Source: Nocardioides sp. cx-173 (GTDB lineage Bacteria > Actinomycetota > Actinomycetes > Propionibacteriales > Nocardioidaceae). From it: DNA of 64,000 nt. Position 1 is the first letter of the stretch. Each line of letters starts with the position of its first letter. Under the pieces are notes generated by a model. It saw only the letters and a list, made by a program, of their open reading frames with translations, ran no database searches and was not told where the DNA came from. The translations under genes and the position numbers were made by a program. Positions 55,146 through 63,764 of the stretch are shown piece by piece. The stretch lies in the NCBI RefSeq assembly GCF_021117365.1, contig NZ_CP088262.1, positions 4,381,726 through 4,445,725 on the forward strand, written 5' to 3'.

Positions 55146-55472
55146 GTGGGCAACATCCAAGCCGTCACCGACGCCGAGTTCGAGGCGCAGGTGCTCAAGT
55201 CCGACAAGCCGGTCCTCGTGGACTTCTGGGCGGAGTGGTGCGGCCCGTGCCGCCAGGTCGCCCCGATCCTCGACGAGCTCGCCGGCACCCACGGCGACAA
55301 GATCACGTTCCTGAAGATGAACGTGGACGAGAACCCCGTCACCCCGTCGTCCTACCGGGTCACCGGAATCCCGACGATCAACGTCTACCAGGGTGGCGAG
55401 GTCGTGCGGTCGATCGTCGGCGCCAAGCCGAAGGCGGCGCTGCTCAAGGAGCTCGACTCCTTCATCAGCTGA
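55146..55472 (+). CDS. trxA: Thioredoxin
   Basis: A 108-residue thioredoxin with the active site FWAEWCGPCRQ (Cys-32/Cys-35), the cis-proline GIPTINVYQGG and the buried Asp in VLVDFWA. It is reduced by TrxB and passes electrons to ribonucleotide reductase, peroxiredoxins and others. The GTG at 55146 is preceded by AAGAAGGGA. In mycobacteria cwlM follows at this point; here a convergent acetyltransferase gene does. Confidence 0.97.
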   Translation: MGNIQAVTDAEFEAQVLKSDKPVLVDFWAEWCGPCRQVAPILDELAGTHGDKITFLKMNVDENPVTPSSYRVTGIPTINVYQGGEVVRSIVGAKPKAALLKELDSFIS

Positions 55473-55483
55473 ACGCCCCTGCC

Positions 55484-56146
55484 TCACCCGTCACCGCTCA
55501 CCCGGCTCGCGCCGAGTGAGCGGTGACTGCGTTCGGGGCGCACCGTGGGCGCCGGCCGTACGGCGCCCAGCAGCCGCTCGAGGGCGGCCTCGACCTCGTC
55601 GCGCCAGGTGAGCGCGGAGCGGAGGTCCATGCGCATCCGCGGCGTCAGCAGATGCGACCGATGCGTCTTGAAGCCGACGCTGCCCAGGAACTCCGCCGGC
55701 ACCAGGCACGAGCCGAGGACCGGGACGGTGGTGCCGAACGCCTCCACCGCGCGGATGCCGCCGCGCTCGATCAGGTCGCGCGCCATGGCCTGCACGAGCA
55801 TCCGGCCCAGGCCGCCGCCCGCATGGTCGTCGTCGACGTAGACCCTGGTGAGCAGCACCGCGTCGCTGGAGACCGGCGAGGTCGGGAACCCGACGGAGCC
55901 GGGGACGAAGGCCGCGGGGGCGTAGACCAGGTAGCCGACGACCCGCTCGTCGACGACAGCCACCCGTCCACACGAGCCCCACTCCCGGAGCACCTGCGAG
56001 ATCCACGCCTCCTTCTCGGCCACCGCCGCATCGCCGCCGACCCGATCGCGGCGTACCGGGTCCAGCTCCCAGAAGAGGCACTCGCGACACGGTCCGGGCA
56101 GCTCGCTGAGGTGGTCGACGGTGAGCCGGACGACCTTGCGGGACAT
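55484..56146 (-). CDS. GNAT-family N-acetyltransferase
   Basis: A 220-residue GNAT protein with an N-terminal cysteine-containing segment LPGPCRECLFWELDP, which recurs in actinobacterial proteins of this locus, and an acetyl-CoA pocket around LLTRVYVDDDHAGGGLGRML. The acceptor is unknown. GAGGAGG lies eight bases upstream of the ATG at 56146, deciding against the longer frame to 56245. The gene is divergent from, and its start lies inside the upstream region of, the aminotransferase gene. Confidence 0.85.
   Translation of the reverse strand: MSRKVVRLTVDHLSELPGPCRECLFWELDPVRRDRVGGDAAVAEKEAWISQVLREWGSCGRVAVVDERVVGYLVYAPAAFVPGSVGFPTSPVSSDAVLLTRVYVDDDHAGGGLGRMLVQAMARDLIERGGIRAVEAFGTTVPVLGSCLVPAEFLGSVGFKTHRSHLLTPRMRMDLRSALTWRDEVEAALERLLGAVRPAPTVRPERSHRSLGASRVSGDG
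55490..55527. terminator. Hairpin terminator between trxA and the GNAT gene
   Basis: GTCACCGCTCAC (55490-55501) pairs perfectly with GTGAGCGGTGAC (55516-55527). It starts 17 bases after the trxA stop and lies within the last codons of the convergent acetyltransferase gene. Confidence 0.75.
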
Positions 56147-56210
56147 GGCGACCTCCTCGGCAGGTGGGGACCCGGTCATGGCGCAGGCCCTTCCTGAGAG
56201 GATGACACCC

Positions 56211-57425
56211 GTGCGCCAGATACGGCAGAGCCGCAAGCTCCACAACGTCCGCTACGACGTGCGGGGACCCATCCTCGTGGAGGCACAGCGCCTCGAGGCC
56301 GAGGGGCACCGGATCCTCAAGCTCAACATCGGCAACCCCGCGCCGTTCGGCTTCGAGGCGCCCGAGGCGATCCTCGCCGACATGATCCACCACCTCCCGG
56401 AGTCGCAGGGCTACAGCGACTCCCGCGGGATCTACCCCGCCCGCACCGCGGTGGCGCAGTTCTACCAGCAGCAGGGGCTGCAGGACGTCACCGTCGAGGA
56501 CGTCTTCATCGGCAACGGCGTCTCCGAGCTGATCTCGATGGTGCTGCAGGCCTTCGTCGACGACGGCAACGAGGTCCTCGTCCCCGCCCCCGACTACCCG
56601 TTGTGGACCGGCGCCGTGACCCTGGCCGGCGGGGTGCCGGTGCACTACCTCTGCGACGAGGACGACGACTGGAACCCCGATCTGGCCGACATCGAGTCCA
56701 AGATCACCGAGAACACCCACGCCATCGTCATCATCAACCCCAACAACCCCACGGGTGCCGTCTACAGCAAGGAGACGGTCGAGGGGCTGGTCGACATCGC
56801 CCGGCGCCACGAGCTGGTGGTCTTCTCCGACGAGATCTACGAGAAGATCCTCTTCGACGACGCGGTCCACCACCACACCGCGAAGGCCGCGGGCAGCGAC
56901 GTGCTCTGCCTGACCTTCAGCGGCCTCTCCAAGGCCTACCGGGTCTGCGGCTACCGCGCCGGCTGGGTGATGATCTCGGGGCCCCGGGAGATCGCGCAGG
57001 ACTTCCTGGAGGGGCTCACCCTCATCGCCAACATGCGCATGTGCGCGAACGTGCCCGCCCAGCACGCGATCCAGACCGCTCTGGGGGGCTACCAGTCCAT
57101 CCAGGAGCTGATCGTGCCCGGCGGGCGGTTCTACGAGCAGAGCATGCTCGCCCACCGCCTGCTCAACGACATCCCCGGCGTCAGCTCGGTCAAGCCCCGT
57201 GGCGCCCTGTACTGCTTCCCGCGCCTCGACCCCGAGGTCTACGCCATCGAGGACGACGAGGCGTTCGTCATCGACCTGCTGCGGGCGAAGAAGCTGCTGG
57301 TCACCCACGGCACGGGCTTCAACTGGCCCACCCCCGACCACTTCCGGCTCGTGACGCTGCCCGACGTCGCCGTGCTGGAGGAGGCCATCGGCCGGATCGC
57401 GGAGTTCCTGGCCACGCGTCGCTGA
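56211..57425 (+). CDS. AlaA/AlaT-like pyridoxal-phosphate aminotransferase
   Basis: A 404-residue class I aminotransferase close to AlaA-type alanine transaminases (glutamate-pyruvate). Features are LKLNIGNPAPFGFEAP, GNGVSELISMVLQAF, IINPNNPTGAVYS, FSDEIYEKILFDD, the PLP lysine Lys-241 in SGLSKAYRVCGYRAGW, and the GGRFYEQS/CFPRLDP end. The GTG at 56211 has AGAGG nine bases upstream and gives the family start; an ATG at 56202 is possible. An acyltransferase gene follows. It supplies or consumes alanine (inference). Confidence 0.92.
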   Translation: MRQIRQSRKLHNVRYDVRGPILVEAQRLEAEGHRILKLNIGNPAPFGFEAPEAILADMIHHLPESQGYSDSRGIYPARTAVAQFYQQQGLQDVTVEDVFIGNGVSELISMVLQAFVDDGNEVLVPAPDYPLWTGAVTLAGGVPVHYLCDEDDDWNPDLADIESKITENTHAIVIINPNNPTGAVYSKETVEGLVDIARRHELVVFSDEIYEKILFDDAVHHHTAKAAGSDVLCLTFSGLSKAYRVCGYRAGWVMISGPREIAQDFLEGLTLIANMRMCANVPAQHAIQTALGGYQSIQELIVPGGRFYEQSMLAHRLLNDIPGVSSVKPRGALYCFPRLDPEVYAIEDDEAFVIDLLRAKKLLVTHGTGFNWPTPDHFRLVTLPDVAVLEEAIGRIAEFLATRR

Positions 57426-57490
57426 CCGGGCCGCAGGGGCCGGCCCGGCAACTGAGAGGCTGTGCTCACCCACCGCCGACGAGGAGCCCC

Positions 57491-58273
57491 ATGCGCGACA
57501 TCACCTACCCGCCGATCATCCGGACCGCCAAGACCCTCTTCCGGGTGCTCGGCCAGCGCTTCGACATGACCGGGACCGAGCACGTCCCGCGCGAGGGCGG
57601 CGTGCTGCTGGCCTTCAACCACGTGGGCTACCTCGACTTCGTCTACGGCGGTCTCGCCGCGAACCCGTCGGGGCGCCTGGTGCGGTTCATGGCGAAGCGC
57701 GAAGTGTTCGATCACCCCGTGGGCGGCCCGGTGATGCGGTCCATGCACCACATCCAGGTCGACCGCGGCGACGGGCTGGCGTCATACCGGTCGGCGGTGG
57801 AGTACCTGCGCGAGGGCGAGGCCGTCGGCATCTTCCCCGAGGCCACCATCTCCCGGGCCATGGAGCTCAAGGAGTTCAAGTCCGGCGCGACCCGGATCGC
57901 GGCCGCCGCGGGCGTGCCCCTGCTGCCGGTGATCCTGTGGGGCACCCAGCGCATCCTGACCAAGGACCATCCCCGCGACCTCTCCCGCGGCAAGACCATC
58001 GCGATCCGGGTGGGCGAGCCGCTGCATCCCACCGGCGCGGACCCGGCGGCGGAGGGCGAGGAGCTGCGCCGAGTGATGGCCCGCCTGCTCGACGAGACCA
58101 TCGCGGCGTATCCCGCCGAGGAGCAGCCCCCGGGCTCCTGGTGGCTCCCCGCCCGCCACGGCGGCGGCGCCCCTACCCTCGAGGAGGCGGCGGCGCTGGA
58201 CGCCCAAGAGCAGCGCGACCGGGCCGCCAAGCGCGCCGCCAAGCGGGCCGCCAATCGGGCGCAGCAGAAGTAG
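57491..58273 (+). CDS. 1-acyl-sn-glycerol-3-phosphate acyltransferase-like protein (PlsC family)
   Basis: A 260-residue lysophosphatidate acyltransferase-type enzyme that would make phosphatidic acid for membrane lipids. The catalytic H-x4-D is NHVGYLD (His-44/Asp-49), followed by FMAKREVFDHPVGG, the substrate motif FPEATIS and VPLLPVILWGTQ. A highly charged C-terminal tail (RDRAAKRAAKRAANR) may contact membranes or RNA. GAGGAG precedes the ATG. It converges on parB across a palindromic region. Confidence 0.9.
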   Translation: MRDITYPPIIRTAKTLFRVLGQRFDMTGTEHVPREGGVLLAFNHVGYLDFVYGGLAANPSGRLVRFMAKREVFDHPVGGPVMRSMHHIQVDRGDGLASYRSAVEYLREGEAVGIFPEATISRAMELKEFKSGATRIAAAAGVPLLPVILWGTQRILTKDHPRDLSRGKTIAIRVGEPLHPTGADPAAEGEELRRVMARLLDETIAAYPAEEQPPGSWWLPARHGGGAPTLEEAAALDAQEQRDRAAKRAAKRAANRAQQK

Positions 58274-58283
58274 CCCCGGCCGG

Positions 58284-58344
58284 ATAGTCCCGGACGAAGG
58301 TGTCGTTGTTTCACGGGAAACACGACACCTTCGTCCGGGACTAT
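58284..58344. repeat. Long palindrome with a parS-like sequence at its tip
   Basis: A 23-base arm (58284-58306) pairs perfectly with 58322-58344. The tip (58307-58322) reads TGTTTCACGGGAAACA, which differs from the parS consensus TGTTTCACGTGAAACA at one central base. The structure lies between the convergent acyltransferase and parB genes, so it can also act as a bidirectional terminator. Whether ParB binds the altered core is not known. Confidence 0.75.
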
Positions 58345-58440
58345 CGGCATTTCAGGCGTTTTCGCAGGTCAGCGCCTCGCGGACGACTGTCGTTACATCG
58401 ACGTGTCGCTTTGTCTGTATGTCGACAAACCGACATGTGC

Positions 58441-59460
58441 CTAGATCGGCCGGTCGTTGCGGTTGCGCGGGTCCATGATGTCGATGATCCGGCGTAGGTC
58501 GTCGAGCGAGGCGAACTCCACGGTGATCTTGCCCTTGCGCTGGCCCAGGTCCACCTTGACCCGGGTCTCCAGTCGCTCGGACAGACGCTCGGCGATGTCC
58601 GTCAGGCCGGGGGCCGTGGGGCGGCGGCGGGCGCTGCGCTGACCGGTGGAGCCCACGTCGCCGACCGCGACGATCTCCTCGAGGGCGCGCACGCTGATGC
58701 CCTCGGCGACGACCCGCTGGGCCAGGCGATCCTGGACCTCGGGGTCCTCGACGGCCAGCAGCGAGCGGGCATGCCCGGCCGACAGCACGCCGGCCGCCAC
58801 GCGTCGCTGGACCGCCGGGCTGAGCCGGAGCAGACGCAGGGTGTTGCTGATCTGCGGACGCGAGCGGCCGATGCGCGTGGCGAGCTCGTCGTGGGTGCAC
58901 TCGAAGTCCTCGAGCAGCTGGGCGTAGGCCGAGGCCTCCTCCAGGGGGTTCAGCTGCGAGCGGTGCAGGTTCTCCAGCAGCGCATCGCGCAGCATGTCGT
59001 TGTCGTCGGTCTCCCGCACGATCGCCGGGATGGCGGTGAGGCCGGCCTCCTGCGAGGCCCGCCAGCGCCGCTCCCCCATGACCAGCTCGTAGGCCTCGGG
59101 CCCGATCCGGCGCACGACGATCGGCTGGAGCAGCCCCACCTCGCGGATCGAGTGGACCAGCTCGGCCATCGCCTCCTCGTCGAACACCGCACGCGGCTGC
59201 ACCCGGTTGGGCGCGATCTGCTCCGTCGGCAGCTCGGCGAAGTAGGCGCCGGTGTCGTTCGTCGCCGGGGTCGACTGCCCCGGCCCGGACTCCGAGGCTG
59301 TCGGAGCAGCAGGCGGCGCGTCCGCGGCGTTCGCCGGACCGGATGTCGCCTCGGAGACCGCGCCGGACGGCTCTGAGGCGCGCTCCGGCTCGCTCGGCGC
59401 GGTCGGGATCAGCGACCCGAGTCCGCGGCCCAACCCACGACGCTGCTGCGGACGACTCAC
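58441..59460 (-). CDS. parB: Chromosome-partitioning protein ParB
   Basis: A 339-residue CTPase that loads at parS and spreads along DNA to build the origin complex. A disordered acidic/Pro/Ala linker (about 30-75) follows the basic start [13 protein letters not shown]. The ParB/Sulfiredoxin-like domain includes [17 protein letters not shown] and the CTP-binding [13 protein letters not shown]; the helix-turn-helix [20 protein letters not shown] follows, then a C-terminal dimerisation region (about 290-339). The GTG at 59460 overlaps the parA stop (GTGA). Confidence 0.96.
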   Translation of the reverse strand: MSRPQQRRGLGRGLGSLIPTAPSEPERASEPSGAVSEATSGPANAADAPPAAPTASESGPGQSTPATNDTGAYFAELPTEQIAPNRVQPRAVFDEEAMAELVHSIREVGLLQPIVVRRIGPEAYELVMGERRWRASQEAGLTAIPAIVRETDDNDMLRDALLENLHRSQLNPLEEASAYAQLLEDFECTHDELATRIGRSRPQISNTLRLLRLSPAVQRRVAAGVLSAGHARSLLAVEDPEVQDRLAQRVVAEGISVRALEEIVAVGDVGSTGQRSARRRPTAPGLTDIAERLSERLETRVKVDLGQRKGKITVEFASLDDLRRIIDIMDPRNRNDRPI

Positions 59461-60602
59461 GGACGTACCCCCTTGGTGGCGATCTCGCGAGCAGCCTCGA
59501 GATAGCTGAGCGCACCCGGGGACCCCGGGTCGTAGGTCATCACCGTCTGGCCGTACGACGGCGCCTCCGAGACCCGCACGGAGCGCGGGATGGAGGTCTT
59601 GAGCACCTGGTCGCCGAAGTGCTCGCGCACCTCCTCGGCGACGCCGGCCGCCAGGCGGGTGCGGGCGTCGTACATCGTGACCAGGATGGTCGAGACCGCC
59701 AGGTCCGGGTTCAGGTGCGCCCGCACCATGTCCACCGTCTCGAGGAGCTGACCGAGGCCCTCGAGCGCGTAGTACTCCGCCTGGATCGGGATCATCATCT
59801 CGTCCCCCGCGACCAGCGCGTTGAGCGTGAGCAGGCCGAGGGAGGGCGGGCAGTCGATGAACACGAAGTCGAAGCGGTCCTCGCCGACGTCCTGCGCGCT
59901 CCCGACCAGGGGGTGTCCCGAGATCGCGCGCTGCAGGCGTCCTTCACGGGCGACGACGCTGACCAGCTCGATCTCGGCGCCGGCCAGGTCGATGGTCGCG
60001 GGGACGACGAACAGCCCCTCGACATCGGGGCAGGGCACGACCACGTCGGCCAGCGGGACACCGTCGACCAGCGCGTCGTAGGTCGAGGGGACCCCGCGAC
60101 GGTGCTCGACGCTCAGCGCGGTGGACGCGTTCCCCTGGGGGTCCAGGTCGATGACCAGGACCCGCTGACCGAGCTGCGCCAGGCCGGCCGCGACGTTGAC
60201 CGTGGACGTGGTCTTCCCGACCCCGCCCTTCTGGTTGGCCACGACGAACACCCGGGTGGCCTGGGGTCGGGGCAGGGCGGGACGGGAGGCCGTGCGCTGT
60301 CGGGCGATCAGGCTGTGCTGGGCGGCGCGCGCCAGGGGAGTGGCCGCGTCCTCGAACCCCTCGCCCTGTGAGGCCACCTCGGCGGCCGTGCGCACCGGCA
60401 CCCCGCCAAAAGGCTTCGCTGGCGACGTTTCACGTGAAGCGTCGCCGGTCTCGGTTTCACGTGAAACGTCACCGTCTCCCGTTCTGGTTCCACGTGAAAC
60501 ATCGTGGGCGCCGGAATCCGCCGCCTGTGGATAAGTGGGCTGGACCTGTGGACGGTCAGGCTCAGCAGACGGGGTGCCGCCGGTGGAAAACTCCTCGGTC
60601 AC
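59457..60602 (-). CDS. parA: Chromosome-partitioning ATPase ParA with long N-terminal extension
   Basis: A 381-residue ParA/MinD-type ATPase that drives movement of ParB-origin complexes. The P-loop is [12 protein letters not shown] (123-134), then [10 protein letters not shown] and [15 protein letters not shown]. The first 115 residues are a low-complexity extension containing three D-x-S-R-x-T repeats near 34-60, each encoded by a parS-like site. The GTG at 60602 overlaps the rsmG stop (GTGA). A shorter start nearer the ATPase core cannot be excluded, and the parS sites would then be upstream DNA. Confidence 0.95.
   Translation of the reverse strand: MTEEFSTGGTPSAEPDRPQVQPTYPQAADSGAHDVSRGTRTGDGDVSRETETGDASRETSPAKPFGGVPVRTAAEVASQGEGFEDAATPLARAAQHSLIARQRTASRPALPRPQATRVFVVANQKGGVGKTTSTVNVAAGLAQLGQRVLVIDLDPQGNASTALSVEHRRGVPSTYDALVDGVPLADVVVPCPDVEGLFVVPATIDLAGAEIELVSVVAREGRLQRAISGHPLVGSAQDVGEDRFDFVFIDCPPSLGLLTLNALVAGDEMMIPIQAEYYALEGLGQLLETVDMVRAHLNPDLAVSTILVTMYDARTRLAAGVAEEVREHFGDQVLKTSIPRSVRVSEAPSYGQTVMTYDPGSPGALSYLEAAREIATKGVRP
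60427..60440. promoter_or_regulatory. parS-like ParB-binding site (one mismatch)
   Basis: GTTTCACGTGAAGC matches the 14-base core GTTTCACGTGAAAC at 13 positions. It lies inside parA codons and encodes DASRET on the minus strand. Confidence 0.8.
60454..60467. promoter_or_regulatory. parS site (perfect core)
   Basis: GTTTCACGTGAAAC is an exact match to the parS core. It lies within parA codons and encodes DVSRET on the minus strand. Confidence 0.92.
60487..60500. promoter_or_regulatory. parS-like ParB-binding site (one mismatch)
   Basis: GTTCCACGTGAAAC matches the core at 13 of 14 positions. It lies in parA codons and encodes DVSRGT on the minus strand. Confidence 0.8.
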
Positions 60603-61333
60603 GCGTTCCGCCTCTGCTTGCGTCGAGTCTGGTCCGGGCGCCGGCGGGGCCGCGGCGTCGGGGCAAGCGGCCAAGATACCCGGGTGGGATCGGCCCAGGG
60701 AACCCGGACCGCGATGGTGGTGGAGGAGAGCAGCCCCTCGCCCAGGACGACCACCTCCGGAGTGCCGCAACCGAGCCGCTCGAGCACGTCGGTCGCCGCA
60801 AGAATCTCCTCGTCCACGGACGAGCCCTTCATCGCGACGAGCGCGCCCTGCGGCTCGACCAGCGGCATCGACCAGCCCAGCAGCCGGTCCAGGGGCGCGA
60901 CCGCGCGGGAGGTGACGACGCCGAAGCGCCTCTCCCCGTGCAGCGCGTCGGCGCGCCCGCGCACGACCTCGACGTTGTCGAGAGCGAGCTCGGCGACGGC
61001 CTCCTCCAGGAAGGTGGTACGCCGCAGCAGCGGCTCCACCAGGGTCACCCGGAGATCGGGCCGGCGGATCGCGAGGACCACGCCGGGCAGGCCGGCGCCG
61101 GAGCCGATGTCACACACGGTCGCGCCGGGGGGGATCAGGTCGCCGAGCACCGCGCAGTTCAGCAGGTGTCGCTCCCACAGCCGGGGGGCCTCACGCGGAC
61201 CGATCAGGCCCCGCACCACCCCGGCGCCGGCCAACAGCTCGGCGTACCTCTCGGCGAGGGGGAGTCGGTCCACAGCAAACACCCTCCGTGCCACCTCGGG
61301 CACGGAGGGCGTCGGCTGTTCTGACTCGGTCAC
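60599..61333 (-). CDS. rsmG: 16S rRNA (guanine-527 N7) methyltransferase RsmG
   Basis: A 244-residue RsmG (GidB) that methylates G527 of 16S rRNA, near the streptomycin site; loss commonly gives low-level streptomycin resistance. It has the SAM-binding VCDIGSGAGLPGVVLAI and LVEPLLRRTTFLEEAVAEL, with the upstream LWERHLLNCAVL. A basic tail rich in Arg/Pro (residues 225-244) is unusual but disordered. GTG at 61333. The stop overlaps the parA start, as is typical of the rsmG-parA-parB order. Confidence 0.95.
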   Translation of the reverse strand: MTESEQPTPSVPEVARRVFAVDRLPLAERYAELLAGAGVVRGLIGPREAPRLWERHLLNCAVLGDLIPPGATVCDIGSGAGLPGVVLAIRRPDLRVTLVEPLLRRTTFLEEAVAELALDNVEVVRGRADALHGERRFGVVTSRAVAPLDRLLGWSMPLVEPQGALVAMKGSSVDEEILAATDVLERLGCGTPEVVVLGEGLLSSTTIAVRVPWADPTRVSWPLAPTPRPRRRPDQTRRKQRRNA

Positions 61334-61345
61334 CGGAGCGATCCT

Positions 61346-61361
61346 TGTTTCACGTGGAACA
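61346..61361. promoter_or_regulatory. parS-like site between jag and rsmG
   Basis: TGTTTCACGTGGAACA matches the 16-base parS consensus at 15 positions. It is intergenic, between the jag stop (61368) and the rsmG start (61333). Confidence 0.85.
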
Positions 61362-61367
61362 AAGCGC

Positions 61368-61952
61368 TCACGCGGGGACGATCACCACGAAGCGGCGCGG
61401 CTCGACGCCCTCCGACTCGGAGGTGAGGCCGGCCTCGGCGACCGCGTCGTGGACCACCTTGCGCTCGAACGGGCTCATCGGGTCCAGCGAGACCGGCTCG
61501 CCGGTCTCCTTGACCTGGGCGATCAGACGCTCGGCCAGCTCCACGAGCTGCTGGCGCTTCTCCGCGCGGTAGCCCGAGATGTCGAGCATGAGCCGCGAGC
61601 GGTCGCCGGTCTCCCGGAACACCGCCAGGCGCGTGAGCTCCTGCAGCGCCTCCAGCACCTCGCCATCGGGGCCTACCAGCTGGGACAGGTCCGCGCCCAC
61701 GATCGACACGGCGGCGCGATCGCCGTCCACGTCGATGTCGAGGTCGCCGTCCAGGTCGGCGATGTCCAGCAGCTCCTCGAGGTAGTCGGCCGCGATGTCC
61801 CCCTCGCGCTCCAGCTGCACGATGCGGTCGCCGCCCGCGGTCACCGGGGTCTCGGACTCCGTGGGCTCCGTGGGCTCCGTGGTCTCGGCGGTCTCCGCGG
61901 GCGCGGCGGTCTCGGTCTGCTCGCTGGTGTCGGTCTCGACGTCGGCGCTCAT
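61368..61952 (-). CDS. jag: Jag/KhpB-type KH-R3H RNA-binding protein
   Basis: A 194-residue protein with an acidic Thr/Glu-rich start (1-40), a KH domain (about 60-125, GADLSQLVGPDGEVLEALQE) and a C-terminal R3H domain (about 130-190, PMSPFERKVVHDAVAEAG). Partnered with KhpA in other bacteria, it binds RNA and affects cell elongation and division. The ATG overlaps the yidC stop (ATGA), the standard yidC-jag pairing. The long Jag-N domain seen in Firmicutes is absent. Confidence 0.93.
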   Translation of the reverse strand: MSADVETDTSEQTETAAPAETAETTEPTEPTESETPVTAGGDRIVQLEREGDIAADYLEELLDIADLDGDLDIDVDGDRAAVSIVGADLSQLVGPDGEVLEALQELTRLAVFRETGDRSRLMLDISGYRAEKRQQLVELAERLIAQVKETGEPVSLDPMSPFERKVVHDAVAEAGLTSESEGVEPRRFVVIVPA

Positions 61953-62977
61953 CGGGTGTCTCCCTTGTTCTGGTCAGGTCGGGGCTTGCGGTGGCCCTGG
62001 CGCTGCTGAGCCTGGCGCTGCCGGGCCTGGCGCTGAGCCTTGGTGAGCTTCTTGGGCTGCTGCCGGGTGGCGGGACGGGGCGCCTCCGGCTCGGGGGCGA
62101 CCTCCTCGACCACCAGCGTGCCGCGCTTGATCGCCTTGGTCTTGTCCCGCTCCTCCTTGGCCTTGGCGGCCGGCGTGCCGGGAGCGGGGTTGTTGCGGAT
62201 GACGTAGAACTGCTGGCCCATGGTCCACAGGTTGGAGGTGGTCCAGTACAGGAGCACGCCGATCGGGAACGCCACGCCACCCAGGCCGAACGCCACGGGC
62301 AGCACGTAGAGCAGCATCTTCTGCTGCTGCGCGTAAGGGCCGCTGAGCGCGTCGGCCGGCATGTTCTTGCGCATCAGCTGGCGCTGGGTGGTGAACGTCG
62401 TGGCGGTCATCGCAAGGACGAGGACCAGCGCGACCAGCATGACACCGAGGTCTGGTTCGGCGCCCCAGGTGCGGGCCCCCCAGAAGGAGTCCGCGATCGG
62501 GATCGTCCCGAAGATCTCGGCGTCACCGAACTGCTTGGCGAGCTTCTCGGTGAGGAACCCGTGCGCGGTGCCCTTGCGCGCCGCCTGGTCGAGGAGCCGG
62601 AACAGCGCGAAGAAGATCGGCATCTGCAGCAGGATCGGCAGGCACGAGGCGAACGGGTTGGTGCCCGTGTCCTTGTACAGCTTCATCGTCTCCTGGGCGA
62701 GACGCTCCCGGTCGTGGCCGTACTTCTTCTGCAGCTCCTTGACCTTGGGCTGGATCAGCTGCATGTTGCGGCTGGACTTGATCTGCCGCACGAAGAGGGG
62801 GATCAGCGCGATCCGGATCACCAGGGTCAGCCCGATGATCGACAGCGCCCAGGCCAGGCCGCCCGCGGGATCCAGCCCGATCTGGTCGAAGAGCCAGTGC
62901 CAGGCGAGCAGCACCGCCGAGATGGCGTAGTACAGCGGCGTCATGATGAAGCTGCCGATGTCGGAGAAGAATCCCAC
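61949..62977 (-). CDS. yidC: Membrane protein insertase YidC
   Basis: A 342-residue Oxa1/YidC insertase that places membrane proteins with or without the Sec translocon. The hydrophilic-groove arginine lies in LVIRIALIPLFVRQIKSS; LPILLQMPIFFALFRLLDQA and a GVLLYWTTSNLWTMGQQ span follow. The C-terminal tail (about 275-342) is very basic (KKLTKAQRQARQRQ), typical of ribosome-contacting YidC in actinobacteria. GTG at 62977 gives a short N-terminal amphipathic start, so the periplasmic P1 domain of Gram-negatives is absent. Confidence 0.96.
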   Translation of the reverse strand: MGFFSDIGSFIMTPLYYAISAVLLAWHWLFDQIGLDPAGGLAWALSIIGLTLVIRIALIPLFVRQIKSSRNMQLIQPKVKELQKKYGHDRERLAQETMKLYKDTGTNPFASCLPILLQMPIFFALFRLLDQAARKGTAHGFLTEKLAKQFGDAEIFGTIPIADSFWGARTWGAEPDLGVMLVALVLVLAMTATTFTTQRQLMRKNMPADALSGPYAQQQKMLLYVLPVAFGLGGVAFPIGVLLYWTTSNLWTMGQQFYVIRNNPAPGTPAAKAKEERDKTKAIKRGTLVVEEVAPEPEAPRPATRQQPKKLTKAQRQARQRQAQQRQGHRKPRPDQNKGDTR

Positions 62978-62980
62978 TGC

Positions 62981-63238
62981 TCAGGCTCCTTGGTTGGGCG
63001 TCGAGGTCGGGTGGCCCGCGGCGACGCGGGGCGGGACGGGGTCGTAGCCACCCGCGGCCCAGGGGTGGCACCGCGCGAGGCGGCGCACGGCGAGCCATCC
63101 GCCACGGACCGTACCGTGCTGCTGCACCGCCTCGAGGGCGTAGGCAGAGCAGGACGGGTGGTAGCGGCAGACCTGGCCGTAGAGCGGACTGATGACGGCG
63201 CGATAGGCCTTCAGCAGCCCGATCACGACGTACTTCAT
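62981..63238 (-). CDS. yidD: Membrane protein insertion efficiency factor YidD
   Basis: An 85-residue YidD protein (UPF0161/DUF37) thought to help YidC-mediated insertion at the inner membrane. The family core is intact: [31 protein letters not shown] and [21 protein letters not shown] in part, including the conserved cysteine pattern C-x5-C. The ATG at 63238 overlaps the rnpA stop (ATGA). The C-terminus has a short extension rich in His/Pro/Thr. Confidence 0.94.
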   Translation of the reverse strand: MKYVVIGLLKAYRAVISPLYGQVCRYHPSCSAYALEAVQQHGTVRGGWLAVRRLARCHPWAAGGYDPVPPRVAAGHPTSTPNQGA

Positions 63239-63579
63239 GCGGCGTCCCTCGGTTGCACTCGACCCAGACAACGATCCAGGTCGGCGCCCAGTTCCTCGCT
63301 CGACGCCCCGCCGGCGGCCGGCAGGGCCCGCACGACGAGGGCGCCCGAGGCCGGCAGCGCGCTCAGCCGGTCACGCACCAGATGGCGCAGCCGGCGCTTG
63401 ACGCGGTTGCGCACCACGCTGTTGCCCACGGCCTTGCTGACCACGAAGCCGACCCGCAGGTCAGGGGAGTCCAGACCCGCCAGGTGCACCACCAGGGTGC
63501 GCGAGGACGACCGCCGTCCCGTGCGGGACGTGCGGCGGAAGGTCTCGGCGTCGGTCAGCCGGTGTGCCGAAGGCAGCAC
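63235..63579 (-). CDS. rnpA: Ribonuclease P protein component
   Basis: A 114-residue protein subunit of RNase P that assists the RNA in 5' processing of tRNAs. It starts [17 protein letters not shown] and has the RNR signature [23 protein letters not shown] at 63579 matches the family start; the open frame beyond it to 63798 is antisense-like and overlaps rpmH. It lies 47 bases after rpmH. The final residues are GRVQPRDAA. Confidence 0.95.
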   Translation of the reverse strand: MLPSAHRLTDAETFRRTSRTGRRSSSRTLVVHLAGLDSPDLRVGFVVSKAVGNSVVRNRVKRRLRHLVRDRLSALPASGALVVRALPAAGGASSEELGADLDRCLGRVQPRDAA

Positions 63580-63626
63580 AGGGTCGCGGGGGTGCGTCTG
63601 GCCAGCTCGGCCGGGGACGCAGTGCC

Positions 63627-63764
63627 TCAGACGGCCAGTTCCTTGCGGCCCTTGCGACGACGCTGGGACAGGATGGCGCGACCGGCACGGGTGCGCATGC
63701 GCAGGCGGAACCCGTGCACCTTGTGGCGACGACGGTTGTTCGGCTGGTACGTACGCTTGCTCAC
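63627..63764 (-). CDS. rpmH: Large-subunit ribosomal protein bL34
   Basis: A 45-residue ribosomal protein, too short for common gene-length cut-offs. The sequence [20 protein letters not shown] and the Arg/Lys-rich remainder ending GRKELAV are unmistakable. The start is a GTG at 63764 and the stop a TGA at 63627. rpmH-rnpA-yidD-yidC is the conserved gene order beside the origin. Confidence 0.97.
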   Translation of the reverse strand: MSKRTYQPNNRRRHKVHGFRLRMRTRAGRAILSQRRRKGRKELAV

